From assembly GCF_019457915.1 (NCBI RefSeq), contig NZ_JAHZSS010000001.1:248001-312000 (forward strand): a stretch of 64,000 nucleotides of DNA. The letters are read 5' to 3'. A program made the translations under genes and the position numbers. The DNA is from Neiella holothuriorum (GTDB lineage Bacteria > Pseudomonadota > Gammaproteobacteria > Enterobacterales > Neiellaceae). The notes under the pieces are model-generated. The model was not told the origin of the DNA. It was given only the letters and a program-made list of their open reading frames with translations, and ran no database searches. This document shows, one piece after another, positions 19,846 through 27,960 of this stretch; position 1 is the stretch's first letter; every line of letters begins with the position of its first letter.

Positions 19846-20119
19846 TTCAGTTAGTTATCTTGCTTCTTCAGTTAGAGAGGTTGTGGCAGAAAAATGTGCG
19901 GCGGATTATCGCAGATTTTAAGGCGCTATTCTTTAACTTTAGCTGTTACGGCGTTGGCGACAAGGCAATGAGGCTATACAAACGGGCGGCTGCCGTCAGG
20001 ACTACATGCGCCAAAGCGAAACTGGCAAATGCCGATCCCCCTAAACAACGATAGCCGGATCATTGTTAGGTGGTTAGAAGCTGCTTAGCTTTGAGACGCT
20101 CAACTCCGCTGACGAGTAT

Positions 20120-21082
20120 TTAAAGCCAACGTTTACGTCTAAACAGCACCAGCAGGCCGGAAGCGACAAGCAACATAAAGCCCCACAAAATAAAGTAGCC
20201 GTATTTAAACGATAGCTCGGGAATGTGCTCGAAATTCATCCCGTAAATACCGGCAATAAATGTTAGCGGAACGAAGATTGCGGAGACCACGGTTAGCAAT
20301 TGCATGGTCTTGTTCAGCTGGTGCGAGCTCAGTGAGATATAACCTTCAATCAAGTCGCCGCATAGGTCGTAATACATGGCTGTTAAACTTTCTAGACGCT
20401 CAAACTTATCGAATACATCGCGAAAGCTGTGCTTTATTTCTGCATCATCAATCGCGAAATGATTCACATCGCCAGTTAATATTTGGCGTACCATCTTTGC
20501 GTGGTAAGACTTGATTCGGTGCAGTTTTCGAAGGTGCGACTTAAGAAGAATGAGTCGGTGCATCAACTCATCGTTAGAACGAGTTAACATCGCATCTTCC
20601 AAATCACTAATTTCATCTTCTGCTTCCAGAATAGATTCCGTGTATCGAATCGCAGACGCATTCATGATTTTGCTGAGCAGTAGTGCAGGTGATTGAACAT
20701 AGTGATTGAGCTTTTCATCTTGCCACATGGCTTCAACACCAAATGATGGCTCGGTTCTTCGGGTGATCAGAATGCGATCGCCAACAAAGGCAGCGAGCGC
20801 CATCGTTTTTACATCGAGGAGCTCCTCCGTTTTACTAAAGCCTCGATACAACACAAAACTCAATTCCTCGAAGCTTTCAACCTTTGGCGGCCTTCTGTCT
20901 CGCTGTGCATCTTCAATTGCTAGCGCGTGGCAGCCCAGTTCATGCAATAAAGCACGCTCCTGTTCTTTCGGCTCTTGAACTAAATCGATCCAGATAAATC
21001 CATTTTGTGCACGCCACGGCTCGACTAATTCGACTCCCCCGACGGTGAGCTGATGATTTGCAAAATACGCCACTCGTATCAT
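20120..21082 (-). CDS. corA: CorA-family divalent cation transporter
   Basis: This 320-residue inner-membrane protein has the long cytoplasmic N-domain of the 2-TM CorA family and, near the C-terminus, the selectivity motif YGMN at about 280-283 between two transmembrane helices, ending in a basic tail RRKRWL. It conducts magnesium (and possibly cobalt or nickel). I use the ATG at 21082, with an AGAGG site, rather than the TTG six bases upstream. It lies last in a minus-strand run behind mgtE and an MscS channel, 43 bp from the latter. Confidence 0.9.
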   Translation of the reverse strand: MIRVAYFANHQLTVGGVELVEPWRAQNGFIWIDLVQEPKEQERALLHELGCHALAIEDAQRDRRPPKVESFEELSFVLYRGFSKTEELLDVKTMALAAFVGDRILITRRTEPSFGVEAMWQDEKLNHYVQSPALLLSKIMNASAIRYTESILEAEDEISDLEDAMLTRSNDELMHRLILLKSHLRKLHRIKSYHAKMVRQILTGDVNHFAIDDAEIKHSFRDVFDKFERLESLTAMYYDLCGDLIEGYISLSSHQLNKTMQLLTVVSAIFVPLTFIAGIYGMNFEHIPELSFKYGYFILWGFMLLVASGLLVLFRRKRWL

Positions 21083-21125
21083 AACCAAAGCCTCTTATGC
21101 GTGGTGTGCTGGTCTAAAAGGGTAA

Positions 21126-21938
21126 TCAAACTGATTCATCAGGTTGAATTTCATGCCACAAACGAAGAAACGTACGCGTTGCCCGTTGCTGTAATTCGGC
21201 AACCTGTTCGGTTGGGCAAAACATGGTGATCGTCAGCTTGTTTTTGCCAAGCTCCGTGGTACTCAACGCAATAGAAGGCGCAACCTGTGTTGCTTCAATA
21301 TCCATGCGTTGATGCAGGAACCCTGAATACCGGCTTGCCGTTTCTCGAAACGGCTCCACCAATTGATTCAACTCGGCTTGCAGCGGCTCGATAATTGGCT
21401 CGATGTTGATATTGGCTTCACGGACAACACTGAAGCTGTGCATCACATAGCGCCGCATGAAATTTAGATTTTTAGCCGGGTACAACAGCAATGTATTGTT
21501 AGGGATATATAGCGTTTTGCCGGTATAGCTGTAATCACCAGACAAATTCACTTCTTGTACCGTTGTTTTGACCCAGTCGACATCAACAACTTGGCCTGCC
21601 ATACCATTGATATCAACCCAGTCGCCGATGCGAAATTGGCGGTTGATGCTCCAAACAAAGAACCCCAACAAGCACTGTAAAAACTCTTTTGTTGCCACGA
21701 CAATTGCCACCATGAAGGCGGCGAGAGATAACGCGACATTCTGTAGTTCAGATAGCCAAATAAACCCAATAAGTACAACCATTATCAGTGAGCTGACATT
21801 TCTGATGCTGCTGGCTCTGTGCTGTTGCTCGTTGGGTTCAATACCTTGCAGAAAGTAGCTAAATGTGACTTTTCGGAGCAAATAGGCGCCGATTAAAAGA
21901 GCAATGCTGAGCGCGATTTTTACAAGTGGCTCGGTCAC
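21126..21938 (-). CDS. MscS-family mechanosensitive ion channel
   Basis: The 270-residue protein starts at a GTG preceded by AAGGA. It has about three hydrophobic helices and then the MscS core: a pore-lining-like helix (LAAFMVAIVVATKEFLQCLLG) followed by the beta domain with FRIGDWVDINGMAGQVVDVDW. Such channels open on membrane tension and release solutes in hypoosmotic shock. Its place between two magnesium transporter genes suggests an ion or osmotic homeostasis operon. It is somewhat shorter than E. coli MscS (286). Confidence 0.85.
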   Translation of the reverse strand: MTEPLVKIALSIALLIGAYLLRKVTFSYFLQGIEPNEQQHRASSIRNVSSLIMVVLIGFIWLSELQNVALSLAAFMVAIVVATKEFLQCLLGFFVWSINRQFRIGDWVDINGMAGQVVDVDWVKTTVQEVNLSGDYSYTGKTLYIPNNTLLLYPAKNLNFMRRYVMHSFSVVREANINIEPIIEPLQAELNQLVEPFRETASRYSGFLHQRMDIEATQVAPSIALSTTELGKNKLTITMFCPTEQVAELQQRATRTFLRLWHEIQPDESV

Positions 21939-22079
21939 TAGTGCGATCCTTATTGTGGCAATAGCTTAGGGTGAGGTTTCACTGCCGATAACATTCACAG
22001 GCTCCCTTTTCGTGAGGCGGATACAAAGATAGCTTGGGTCAATTTGATTGGTGGCCTCATTCGTTTGGCCACCAACCTA

Positions 22080-23441
22080 TCAGCTTAGACTCCAAAGTAA
22101 TGAGCCTAAACCGAGGAATAAAATAAATCCGACAATGTCGGTTACGGTCGTCAGAATGACGGCTCCGGCTACAGCCGGGTCAACTTTTACAATCTTCAAT
22201 ACAAATGGGATCAGGGTTCCAGACGCCGCAGCAGCAAGGCCGTTGATGAAAATAGCGATAGTGATAATGCAACCTAACCCTGCAGAATCGAACCATTGCC
22301 ACACGATAATACCAATCAGGCTGCCCAACACTGCGCCATTGATTGCCGCCACTTTAAGTTCCTTTCCGAGCAGCATACGAATATTACTTGGGTGCAAGTG
22401 GTTCAACGCCAAGCCCCGCAATGCCACCGCTAAGGTTTGGCTACCGGCGATTCCGCCCATGCTTGCGACGATGGGCATTAAAATGGCTAGCGAAACGACT
22501 TGTTGCAGGGTTTTCTCAAACATGCCGATGACGGCTGAGGCCATAAATGCAGTCAATAGGTTAGCCAATAACCAAAAAGCTCGGATTTGGGCGGCTTGTT
22601 TAATCGGAGTAAATAGATCTTCTTCTTCCGAAGCTGCTTCTGAAACGAAATTCTCTAAGCTTTTCTCTTTCAGCCGCAGGAACAAGTTCTCTATGGCAAT
22701 CACGCCGATGACCTTGTTGTCTTTTACCACGGGTAGCCAGCCGCCAACTGGCAGCCCACTGACACCCTGAGCCGCATCTAGCAACTTTTGCTCGTGATCT
22801 AAAGGCGCCATTTGCTCTGCGATTTTATAAGCTTTGGTAACGGGATCGGTATTGTATAAACCGTGCCAGTCACACATACCCACGAAGTTACCATCGCGGG
22901 CGATGAGACAAATCGCCTGTGCCTCAGGCTGCTGTTGAAGTTTTTCTTGAATGCGCTTGAGGCTTGAGGATGACCGAATAATCAGCACCCGGCTGTCGAC
23001 ATAACGGCCGACTTGCTCTTCTTCGTACGTTAATGCGGTTTGTAGTTGTTCACTAAGCTCAGGCTCCTGTCGATCTAAAAACTCATCGACAACATGCGAC
23101 GGCAATATATCAGCAAAGAAAATTAGGTCTGACTCAGACATATCGTGAGCCAAACGACGCTGCTGCTCAGCGGTTAGGTGAGTCAGCAAGTGCTGCGCTG
23201 TTGCCGTTTGCAACAAGTGCAAAACAGCCCACCATGACGCTTGCTCAATAGCCGCCCAAATCTGAGGCCGGTAGCTGTCGGCGACTGACTCGATCAGGTT
23301 TGCTAAATCCTCATGTGGCGCGCCTGACAAATAACTCAAGTCGAGCGCGTCATCCGTGGCTTCTAGCTTTAACTGTTGCAGCGTGACAGCAAGTAAGTTC
23401 GAGCTACCAGCGTCGGCGTAATGCGTTGGCTCACCGGACAT
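22080..23441 (-). CDS. mgtE: MgtE-family magnesium transporter
   Basis: This 453-residue protein shows the MgtE layout: a helical N-domain (about 1-140), two CBS domains (about 145-260) and a membrane domain of five helices (about 290-453) with the characteristic GGIAGSQTLAVALRGLAL and GTLIPFVLK segments. MgtE is a magnesium-gated channel of the inner membrane. It sits 11 bp downstream of the rimB-like gene, so the magnesium genes may be cotranscribed with the ribosome-modification genes. Confidence in the family is high. Confidence 0.93.
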   Translation of the reverse strand: MSGEPTHYADAGSSNLLAVTLQQLKLEATDDALDLSYLSGAPHEDLANLIESVADSYRPQIWAAIEQASWWAVLHLLQTATAQHLLTHLTAEQQRRLAHDMSESDLIFFADILPSHVVDEFLDRQEPELSEQLQTALTYEEEQVGRYVDSRVLIIRSSSSLKRIQEKLQQQPEAQAICLIARDGNFVGMCDWHGLYNTDPVTKAYKIAEQMAPLDHEQKLLDAAQGVSGLPVGGWLPVVKDNKVIGVIAIENLFLRLKEKSLENFVSEAASEEEDLFTPIKQAAQIRAFWLLANLLTAFMASAVIGMFEKTLQQVVSLAILMPIVASMGGIAGSQTLAVALRGLALNHLHPSNIRMLLGKELKVAAINGAVLGSLIGIIVWQWFDSAGLGCIITIAIFINGLAAAASGTLIPFVLKIVKVDPAVAGAVILTTVTDIVGFILFLGLGSLLWSLS

Positions 23442-23452
23442 AAATCAGCCCC

Positions 23453-23881
23453 TTAAGGAGATTCAATTAAAAATGATTGTGATGGATCGACCAACACTCG
23501 GTCGCCCATTCCTTCTCGGCCTAGCAACATCAGGTAGCTCATGTCTTCGCGATTACTTAGCGTTACTTCAATGGGCCATTGTTGCTCGCCCATGCGAATT
23601 AAGGTGCGAATCACACAGCGAACTTCCGCACCACCATTTGACGACTTGATGCGCCTCGAATCATAGAGAGGTGCTTGGCACTGAACCACTTGCTCTAAAT
23701 TGTAGATATCCGGATGCAAATCAAAGCTGACATAAGGACGCCCCGCCTTTGTCATTTGCTTTAAATTATCGACATGCAAGGATGAGGTTTTTGCTCCGGT
23801 ATCGACTCTAATTTGTAAATCAGTAATGCCCAGCTCGGGCAATGCACAAAGCTCTAGGCTCCCAATCACCATTTTTTTCAT
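23453..23881 (-). CDS. rimB: RimB-like retropepsin-type aspartic protease
   Basis: This 142-residue protein belongs to the RimK-associated putative protease family (once called ATP-dependent zinc protease, DUF785). The retropepsin-like motif DTGAKTSSLH is at 27-36, and VEVTLSNREDMSYLMLLGREGM follows as usual. In Pseudomonas the homologue RimB works with RimK in adding and removing glutamate residues on ribosomal protein S6. Here rimK lies two genes upstream in the same operon, which supports the name. Length is normal. Confidence 0.85.
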   Translation of the reverse strand: MKKMVIGSLELCALPELGITDLQIRVDTGAKTSSLHVDNLKQMTKAGRPYVSFDLHPDIYNLEQVVQCQAPLYDSRRIKSSNGGAEVRCVIRTLIRMGEQQWPIEVTLSNREDMSYLMLLGREGMGDRVLVDPSQSFLIESP

Positions 23882-23893
23882 GTGCTGTCATCC

Positions 23894-24904
23894 TCATTGC
23901 ATTGATATGGGCATAACCACATCTTGCAGCTTTTCAATGTGCTCAACAATTTCTTCTGGCTCTTCATCAAAGTAGGCGATGTGATAGATGGCATCACCTT
24001 CTTGCGCCAGCGGAATGTTTTGTTTGCCGATGACGATACCGGCACGGCTCGCCTCGATTTGACCCAAGCTGGTGCCCATTGGGCTGTGTACTTGTGCCAA
24101 TACCTGACCTTTTTCTACATTGGCTCCGAGCTTGACGCATTCGTGCAGCAGGCCACTCGCAGAGGAGCGAATCCACTCACTTTTGTTGGCAATAAACGGC
24201 TCCACGTTTTTGTGTTTGCGATGGCGAACCATCTCTAACTCAGCCAACACGTTGAGAATACCGCGCACACCAGCTCGAATAGATAACTCATCAAACCGCA
24301 ACGCTTGGCCTGCCTCATAGAGCAGGATTCGAGTACCGTTTTCTACCGCAGCTTCACGTAACGAACCATCACGTAAATCGGCATTGATCAGTACTGGCAC
24401 ACCAAATTTTTGAGCGATGCGAAGTGTTTCTTCGTCGGCCAAATTGGCGCGAATTTGCGGCAAGTTCGAGCGATGAATCGCACCGGTGTGCAGATCAATA
24501 CCGTAGTCACAATGGGCTACGATTTCGCGTAAAAACGTATTTGCCACGCGCGCCGCCAACGAGCCTTTTTGTGAGCCGGGAAAGCATCGATTCAAATCTC
24601 GTCTGTCAGGCATGTAGCGGCTTTGGTTAAGAACGCCGTAAACATTCACCATGGGCACTAAAATCAGGCTGCCATTGAGCAGCCTAAATTTTTGCTCGTG
24701 CATTAACCGACGAATGATTTCAATACCGTTTAGCTCGTCACCATGAATCGCAGCGCTAACAAAGACCGTCGGCCCTGCTTTTTTGGCTCGCCTGACATAC
24801 ACAGGTATTGATACATCCGTATCGGTATAAAGCTTGGCGACCGGTAACTTCAGTTGAAGCGTTTGGCCGGGCGCAATGTCGTGACTGCCAATACGTAGGT
24901 TCAT
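23894..24904 (-). CDS. Succinylglutamate desuccinylase/aspartoacylase-family zinc hydrolase
   Basis: This 336-residue protein carries the zinc-carboxypeptidase-like fold of the AstE/ASPA family: HGDE at 54-57 (zinc ligands H54 and E57), RDLNRCFPG near 102-110 and a third ligand H139 in DLHTG. The C-terminal 100 residues have a lipoyl-like barrel (GANVEKGQVLAQVHSPMG). Such enzymes hydrolyse N-acyl amino acid bonds. Between rimK and rimB, it may act on a glutamate-containing peptide or modified S6 tail, but that is inference. Its start overlaps the rimK stop by one base. Confidence 0.85.
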   Translation of the reverse strand: MNLRIGSHDIAPGQTLQLKLPVAKLYTDTDVSIPVYVRRAKKAGPTVFVSAAIHGDELNGIEIIRRLMHEQKFRLLNGSLILVPMVNVYGVLNQSRYMPDRRDLNRCFPGSQKGSLAARVANTFLREIVAHCDYGIDLHTGAIHRSNLPQIRANLADEETLRIAQKFGVPVLINADLRDGSLREAAVENGTRILLYEAGQALRFDELSIRAGVRGILNVLAELEMVRHRKHKNVEPFIANKSEWIRSSASGLLHECVKLGANVEKGQVLAQVHSPMGTSLGQIEASRAGIVIGKQNIPLAQEGDAIYHIAYFDEEPEEIVEHIEKLQDVVMPISMQ

Positions 24905-25809
24905 TAGCCTGTTCCACGCGTTCTGTTACGATTTGGTTTTGCATTTTTTTCAATAAATTCATAGATCAAACCAGCAACATCTTTATTGGTCGCGAGCTCG
25001 ATGCCTTCCAAACCTGGCGATGAATTTACCTCCATCACGACAGGGCCGTTTTTGGACTGCAATATATCTACCCCGCAAACATTGAGGCCCATCGCTTTCG
25101 CAGCTTTTAACGCCGTGGCTCGCTCGTCTTTGGTTAAACGAATCAACTTGGCTTCGCCGCCACGGTGCAAATTGGAGCGAAATTCGCCTTCTGGGGCTTG
25201 GCGTTTCATGGCTGCAACAACCTTATCGCCAACGACAAAACACCGAAGATCAGAGCCTTTCGCTTCTTCAATGAACTCTTGAACTAAGATGTTCGCCTTT
25301 AACCCCATAAACGCTTCAATCACGCTCTCTGCAGCTTTATTGGTTTCGGCCAAAACCACACCGATGCCTTGCGTGCCTTCGAGCAATTTGATGACACAAG
25401 GAGCACCGCCAACGTTGCGGATCAAATCTTGAATTTTGTCGGGTTTGCTTGCAAAGCCAGTGCGTGGCAAACCGATCCCTTTGCGAGACAGCAGCTGCAA
25501 TGAGCGCAACTTGTCACGAGAGCGGCTAATCGCCACGGACTCGTTAACACAGAAGGTTCCCATCATTTCAAACTGGCGCACGACCGCTGTACCGTAAAAC
25601 GTAATCGACGAGCCGATTCGTGGCAGCACTGCGTCATACACAGGCAGATCTTTACCCATATAGCGCACTTTGGGATTGCTACTGGTAATGTCCATGTAGC
25701 AATGGAGCGTATCGATGATATCAACTTGGTGGCCGCGTGCTTCCCCGGCTTCTTTTAGCCGACGGGTTGAGTAAAGCGATTCGTTTCTTGAAAGGATGGC
25801 AATTTTCAT
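24904..25809 (-). CDS. rimK: RimK-type ATP-grasp alpha-L-glutamate ligase
   Basis: This 301-residue ATP-grasp enzyme adds glutamate residues to the C-terminus of ribosomal protein S6. The start [21 protein letters not shown] is typical of RimK. ATP-grasp elements include [18 protein letters not shown] near 140-157, [15 protein letters not shown] near 195 and the metal-binding [14 protein letters not shown] near 267-280. It follows maoP by 23 bp and is followed at once by the AstE-like gene and rimB, matching the known rim gene cluster. Confidence 0.94.
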   Translation of the reverse strand: MKIAILSRNESLYSTRRLKEAGEARGHQVDIIDTLHCYMDITSSNPKVRYMGKDLPVYDAVLPRIGSSITFYGTAVVRQFEMMGTFCVNESVAISRSRDKLRSLQLLSRKGIGLPRTGFASKPDKIQDLIRNVGGAPCVIKLLEGTQGIGVVLAETNKAAESVIEAFMGLKANILVQEFIEEAKGSDLRCFVVGDKVVAAMKRQAPEGEFRSNLHRGGEAKLIRLTKDERATALKAAKAMGLNVCGVDILQSKNGPVVMEVNSSPGLEGIELATNKDVAGLIYEFIEKNAKPNRNRTRGTG

Positions 25810-25832
25810 TCGTTTATCTCAATTCTAATGTT

Positions 25833-26174
25833 CTAAGTTTGTTCTGCTAATTGACGGGTATCGCCATCGTGGTTGCGGCGGTAGCTGGTGACTGCGTGAA
25901 AGCGTCTTTTGTTTCGCGCAAGTCCAACATATTTGAGCCACACTTTTTCCAATTCGGTTTGTGCTGCTTGCTCGCCACGAAGTACCGCTAAAAATTGCGA
26001 CTCTGCGTCGCTTTCAGGCTGTAATTCCCCACGCTCAAGTTGAGAGAGTGTTGCGCCGTACACTGTCAGTAAGTCAGATTCTTTGACGGTAAAATCACCC
26101 GACTTTTGGAATCCTCTGGCAAATTTCTGTGAATCGTAAAACCGGGTTGTTCCTAAGCGGATTTGCGTATTCAT
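25833..26174 (-). CDS. maoP: MaoP (DUF413), Ori macrodomain organiser
   Basis: The 113-residue protein matches YifE/MaoP: FYDSQKFARGFQKSGDFTVKES near the start, a central ESQFLAVLRGEQAAQTELEKVWLKY segment and a KRRFHAV segment. In E. coli MaoP acts with the maoS site to structure the chromosomal Ori macrodomain. It is divergent from hdfR here as in E. coli (yifE/hdfR), which supports both names. It appears to be the first gene of the long minus-strand run leading into rimK. Confidence 0.9.
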   Translation of the reverse strand: MNTQIRLGTTRFYDSQKFARGFQKSGDFTVKESDLLTVYGATLSQLERGELQPESDAESQFLAVLRGEQAAQTELEKVWLKYVGLARNKRRFHAVTSYRRNHDGDTRQLAEQT

Positions 26175-26327
26175 TTCCTGTTCTCCATGGCGGCCACGTT
26201 GGTTGTTGTTGCAACAAAATGTGCGCGGAAAATAGTCGCGTTATCAGCAAAATTGAAACGAATAATTTTTGTCGTAACTACAAATTTTGTTTGTTAATCT
26301 GCGGCAGCGAACAGGTAGGGGATTCAG
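26175..26327. promoter_or_regulatory. maoP-hdfR divergent promoter region
   Basis: This 153-bp gap must contain both promoters and possibly an HdfR operator. In E. coli the maoS site lies next to maoP; I cannot verify a maoS-like site by eye. Confidence 0.4.
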
Positions 26328-27209
26328 ATGGATGTGAAAGTCTTCCAAACGTTTTTGGAAATTGCGAAAGAACGCCATTTTGGCAGGGCGGCCAACAACC
26401 TCTACATCACTCAAGCGGCGGCTAGTGCACGTATTAAGCAATTAGAATCGTTTTACAGCGTCAGCCTTTTCAATCGCGATAGGAATGCCATCAAACTGAC
26501 CAGTGCTGGCGAACGTTTGTTGCCTTATGCAGAACAAATCGTACAAACCATTGTTCAGTCCAAATCGGCTCTTGCAATAACCCAAGAGCAAGCCGTGCAA
26601 CTGGTACTCGCAGGTACACCCAATAGCTGGGATGCTTTTCTCCATAATGCGTTCGGCATTATTAGCGAAACATTTGCCGGGTACGCCTTTAGTGTTGAAA
26701 CCTTAAGCCGAGAACAAATTATTCGTTCGCTGCTTGAGCGCACCCTTGATCTTGGGGTGACCTTTGACCCCCTCAAAACCGAGGAAATCCATTCCACCGT
26801 TATTGCCCAGCCGGAGTTGGTCTTGGTCAGCTCCAAGCAGCAAAGTCGCTTAGAAGCAACGGCAAAAAACTACATTTACGTTGACTGGGGAACACGCTAT
26901 GCCAATGAGCATACCGAGCGCCATCATGATATTCCGCCGCCGGTTTTAAGGACGTCGAACGGCAGAATCGCATTGGATTTTATGTTGCAAAAAGGCGGGG
27001 CGGCCTATTTGCCGCGTGCGATGGTTGAGCCATTTCTAGATTCTCAACAGCTCTATTTACTGTCCGAAGATGATAGCTGGCTGCGACCGATTTACCTGAG
27101 CTACCGTAAGAATTCACCGAGTTTAGAGGCCATTCAAAATTTAGAGAAGCTTCTGACTCAAACCGAGCCTGAAGCTGCCTTTGTCATTAAGCAAGCGGGC
27201 GAGAGTTAA
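26328..27209 (+). CDS. hdfR: LysR-type regulator HdfR
   Basis: This 293-residue protein has an N-terminal winged helix (FQTFLEIAKERHFGRAANN; YITQAAASARIKQLE) and a substrate-binding-like C-domain. The HFGRAA element, the RDRNAIKLTSAGERLLPYAE segment and the divergent maoP neighbour identify HdfR. In E. coli HdfR represses flhDC and activates some other genes. A TAGGGG site sits before the ATG. The ligand is unknown. Its targets here cannot be inferred from the window. Confidence 0.88.
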   Translation: MDVKVFQTFLEIAKERHFGRAANNLYITQAAASARIKQLESFYSVSLFNRDRNAIKLTSAGERLLPYAEQIVQTIVQSKSALAITQEQAVQLVLAGTPNSWDAFLHNAFGIISETFAGYAFSVETLSREQIIRSLLERTLDLGVTFDPLKTEEIHSTVIAQPELVLVSSKQQSRLEATAKNYIYVDWGTRYANEHTERHHDIPPPVLRTSNGRIALDFMLQKGGAAYLPRAMVEPFLDSQQLYLLSEDDSWLRPIYLSYRKNSPSLEAIQNLEKLLTQTEPEAAFVIKQAGES

Positions 27210-27346
27210 TTAACCCCTGCCACCATTGTCTATTTCTAGCCTGCTCCACAAATAATTTTTACCTTGCCGATAAATTAGTTTTGTTTTCCAAAGTTACGAT
27301 TTCAGTTTAGAAAAGTAACTCGGAATCAAGCTGATAGGAGCAAGTG

Positions 27347-27550
27347 ATGTTGCGCGAATTTGATTCAGATGACGAGTATTCGGAAACGGTCGATCTCGAT
27401 GCGCTAAGTGAAGATGAAGCCTCTTTAAGTCGACGTGAAAAAGCTAAAAGAAAGCTCGCCTTTCGTAAGAAGCAAGATGTTCGAGACCGACTCTACCAAC
27501 TGCAAGAACAAAAGTGGTTACAGCAAGAAACCGAAGACTTTTACGATTAA
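27347..27550 (+). CDS. Small acidic/basic hypothetical protein
   Basis: The 67-residue protein begins MLREFDSDDEY at the ATG preceded by AGGAG; a GTG one codon earlier is less well placed. An acidic first part (DSDDEYSETVDLDALSEDEA) is followed by a basic helical stretch (RREKAKRKLAFRKKQDVRDRL). It has no signal peptide or membrane segment. It loosely resembles short charged proteins of the PA3496 type, but I do not assign a function. It may be cotranscribed with the next gene, 27 bp away. Confidence 0.6.
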   Translation: MLREFDSDDEYSETVDLDALSEDEASLSRREKAKRKLAFRKKQDVRDRLYQLQEQKWLQQETEDFYD

Positions 27551-27577
27551 CAGCGTGATGGCAAAGGTAAATACAGC

Positions 27578-27832
27578 ATGAAACATACACTATTCGTTAT
27601 GACAGCATTATTGAGTGTTGCTGCACTGGCAGCGGGTCCGGCTCCTAAAGATGTTTACGAGGAAACGGTTGAGCTCTGTAATGAATGGGCAAAAGACGAT
27701 GGCATACCAGCCACAGAGGTCAAAGCCTACGTTGAAAAATGTGTTCAACAGGATTTGGAAGACATGGGGTATACCCTTGAAAATCCAGCGGATGCAACCG
27801 ATGCCTTAGCACTCAAGAAGGGTGATGAATAA
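27578..27832 (+). CDS. Small secreted hypothetical protein
   Basis: The 84-residue product has a signal peptide (MKHTLFVMTALLSVAALAAGPAP, cut near residue 19) and a mature part of about 65 residues that contains two cysteines (LCNEWAK and EKCVQQD), which could form a disulfide in the periplasm. It is acidic and probably helical. I do not recognise the family. It follows the preceding small gene by 27 bp. Confidence 0.65.
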   Translation: MKHTLFVMTALLSVAALAAGPAPKDVYEETVELCNEWAKDDGIPATEVKAYVEKCVQQDLEDMGYTLENPADATDALALKKGDE

Positions 27833-27856
27833 CCTCTCATGCGTGGCTCACGACGG

Positions 27857-27885
27857 TCGTTTGGCCTCATAATTAGGCCAAACGA
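27857..27885. terminator. Perfect 11-bp inverted repeat, possible terminator
   Basis: TCGTTTGGCCT (27857-27867) pairs with AGGCCAAACGA (27875-27885) across a 7-nt loop. It lies between the convergent small secreted gene and the RND gene. No strong T-tract follows on either strand, so the role is uncertain. Confidence 0.45.
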
Positions 27886-27960
27886 TGCCAATAAAAACAC
27901 CAACGCATGCAGCCCTAAAGCGAACTCATTTTGAGTGATCGGCAACTTGTGCTGAGAATT

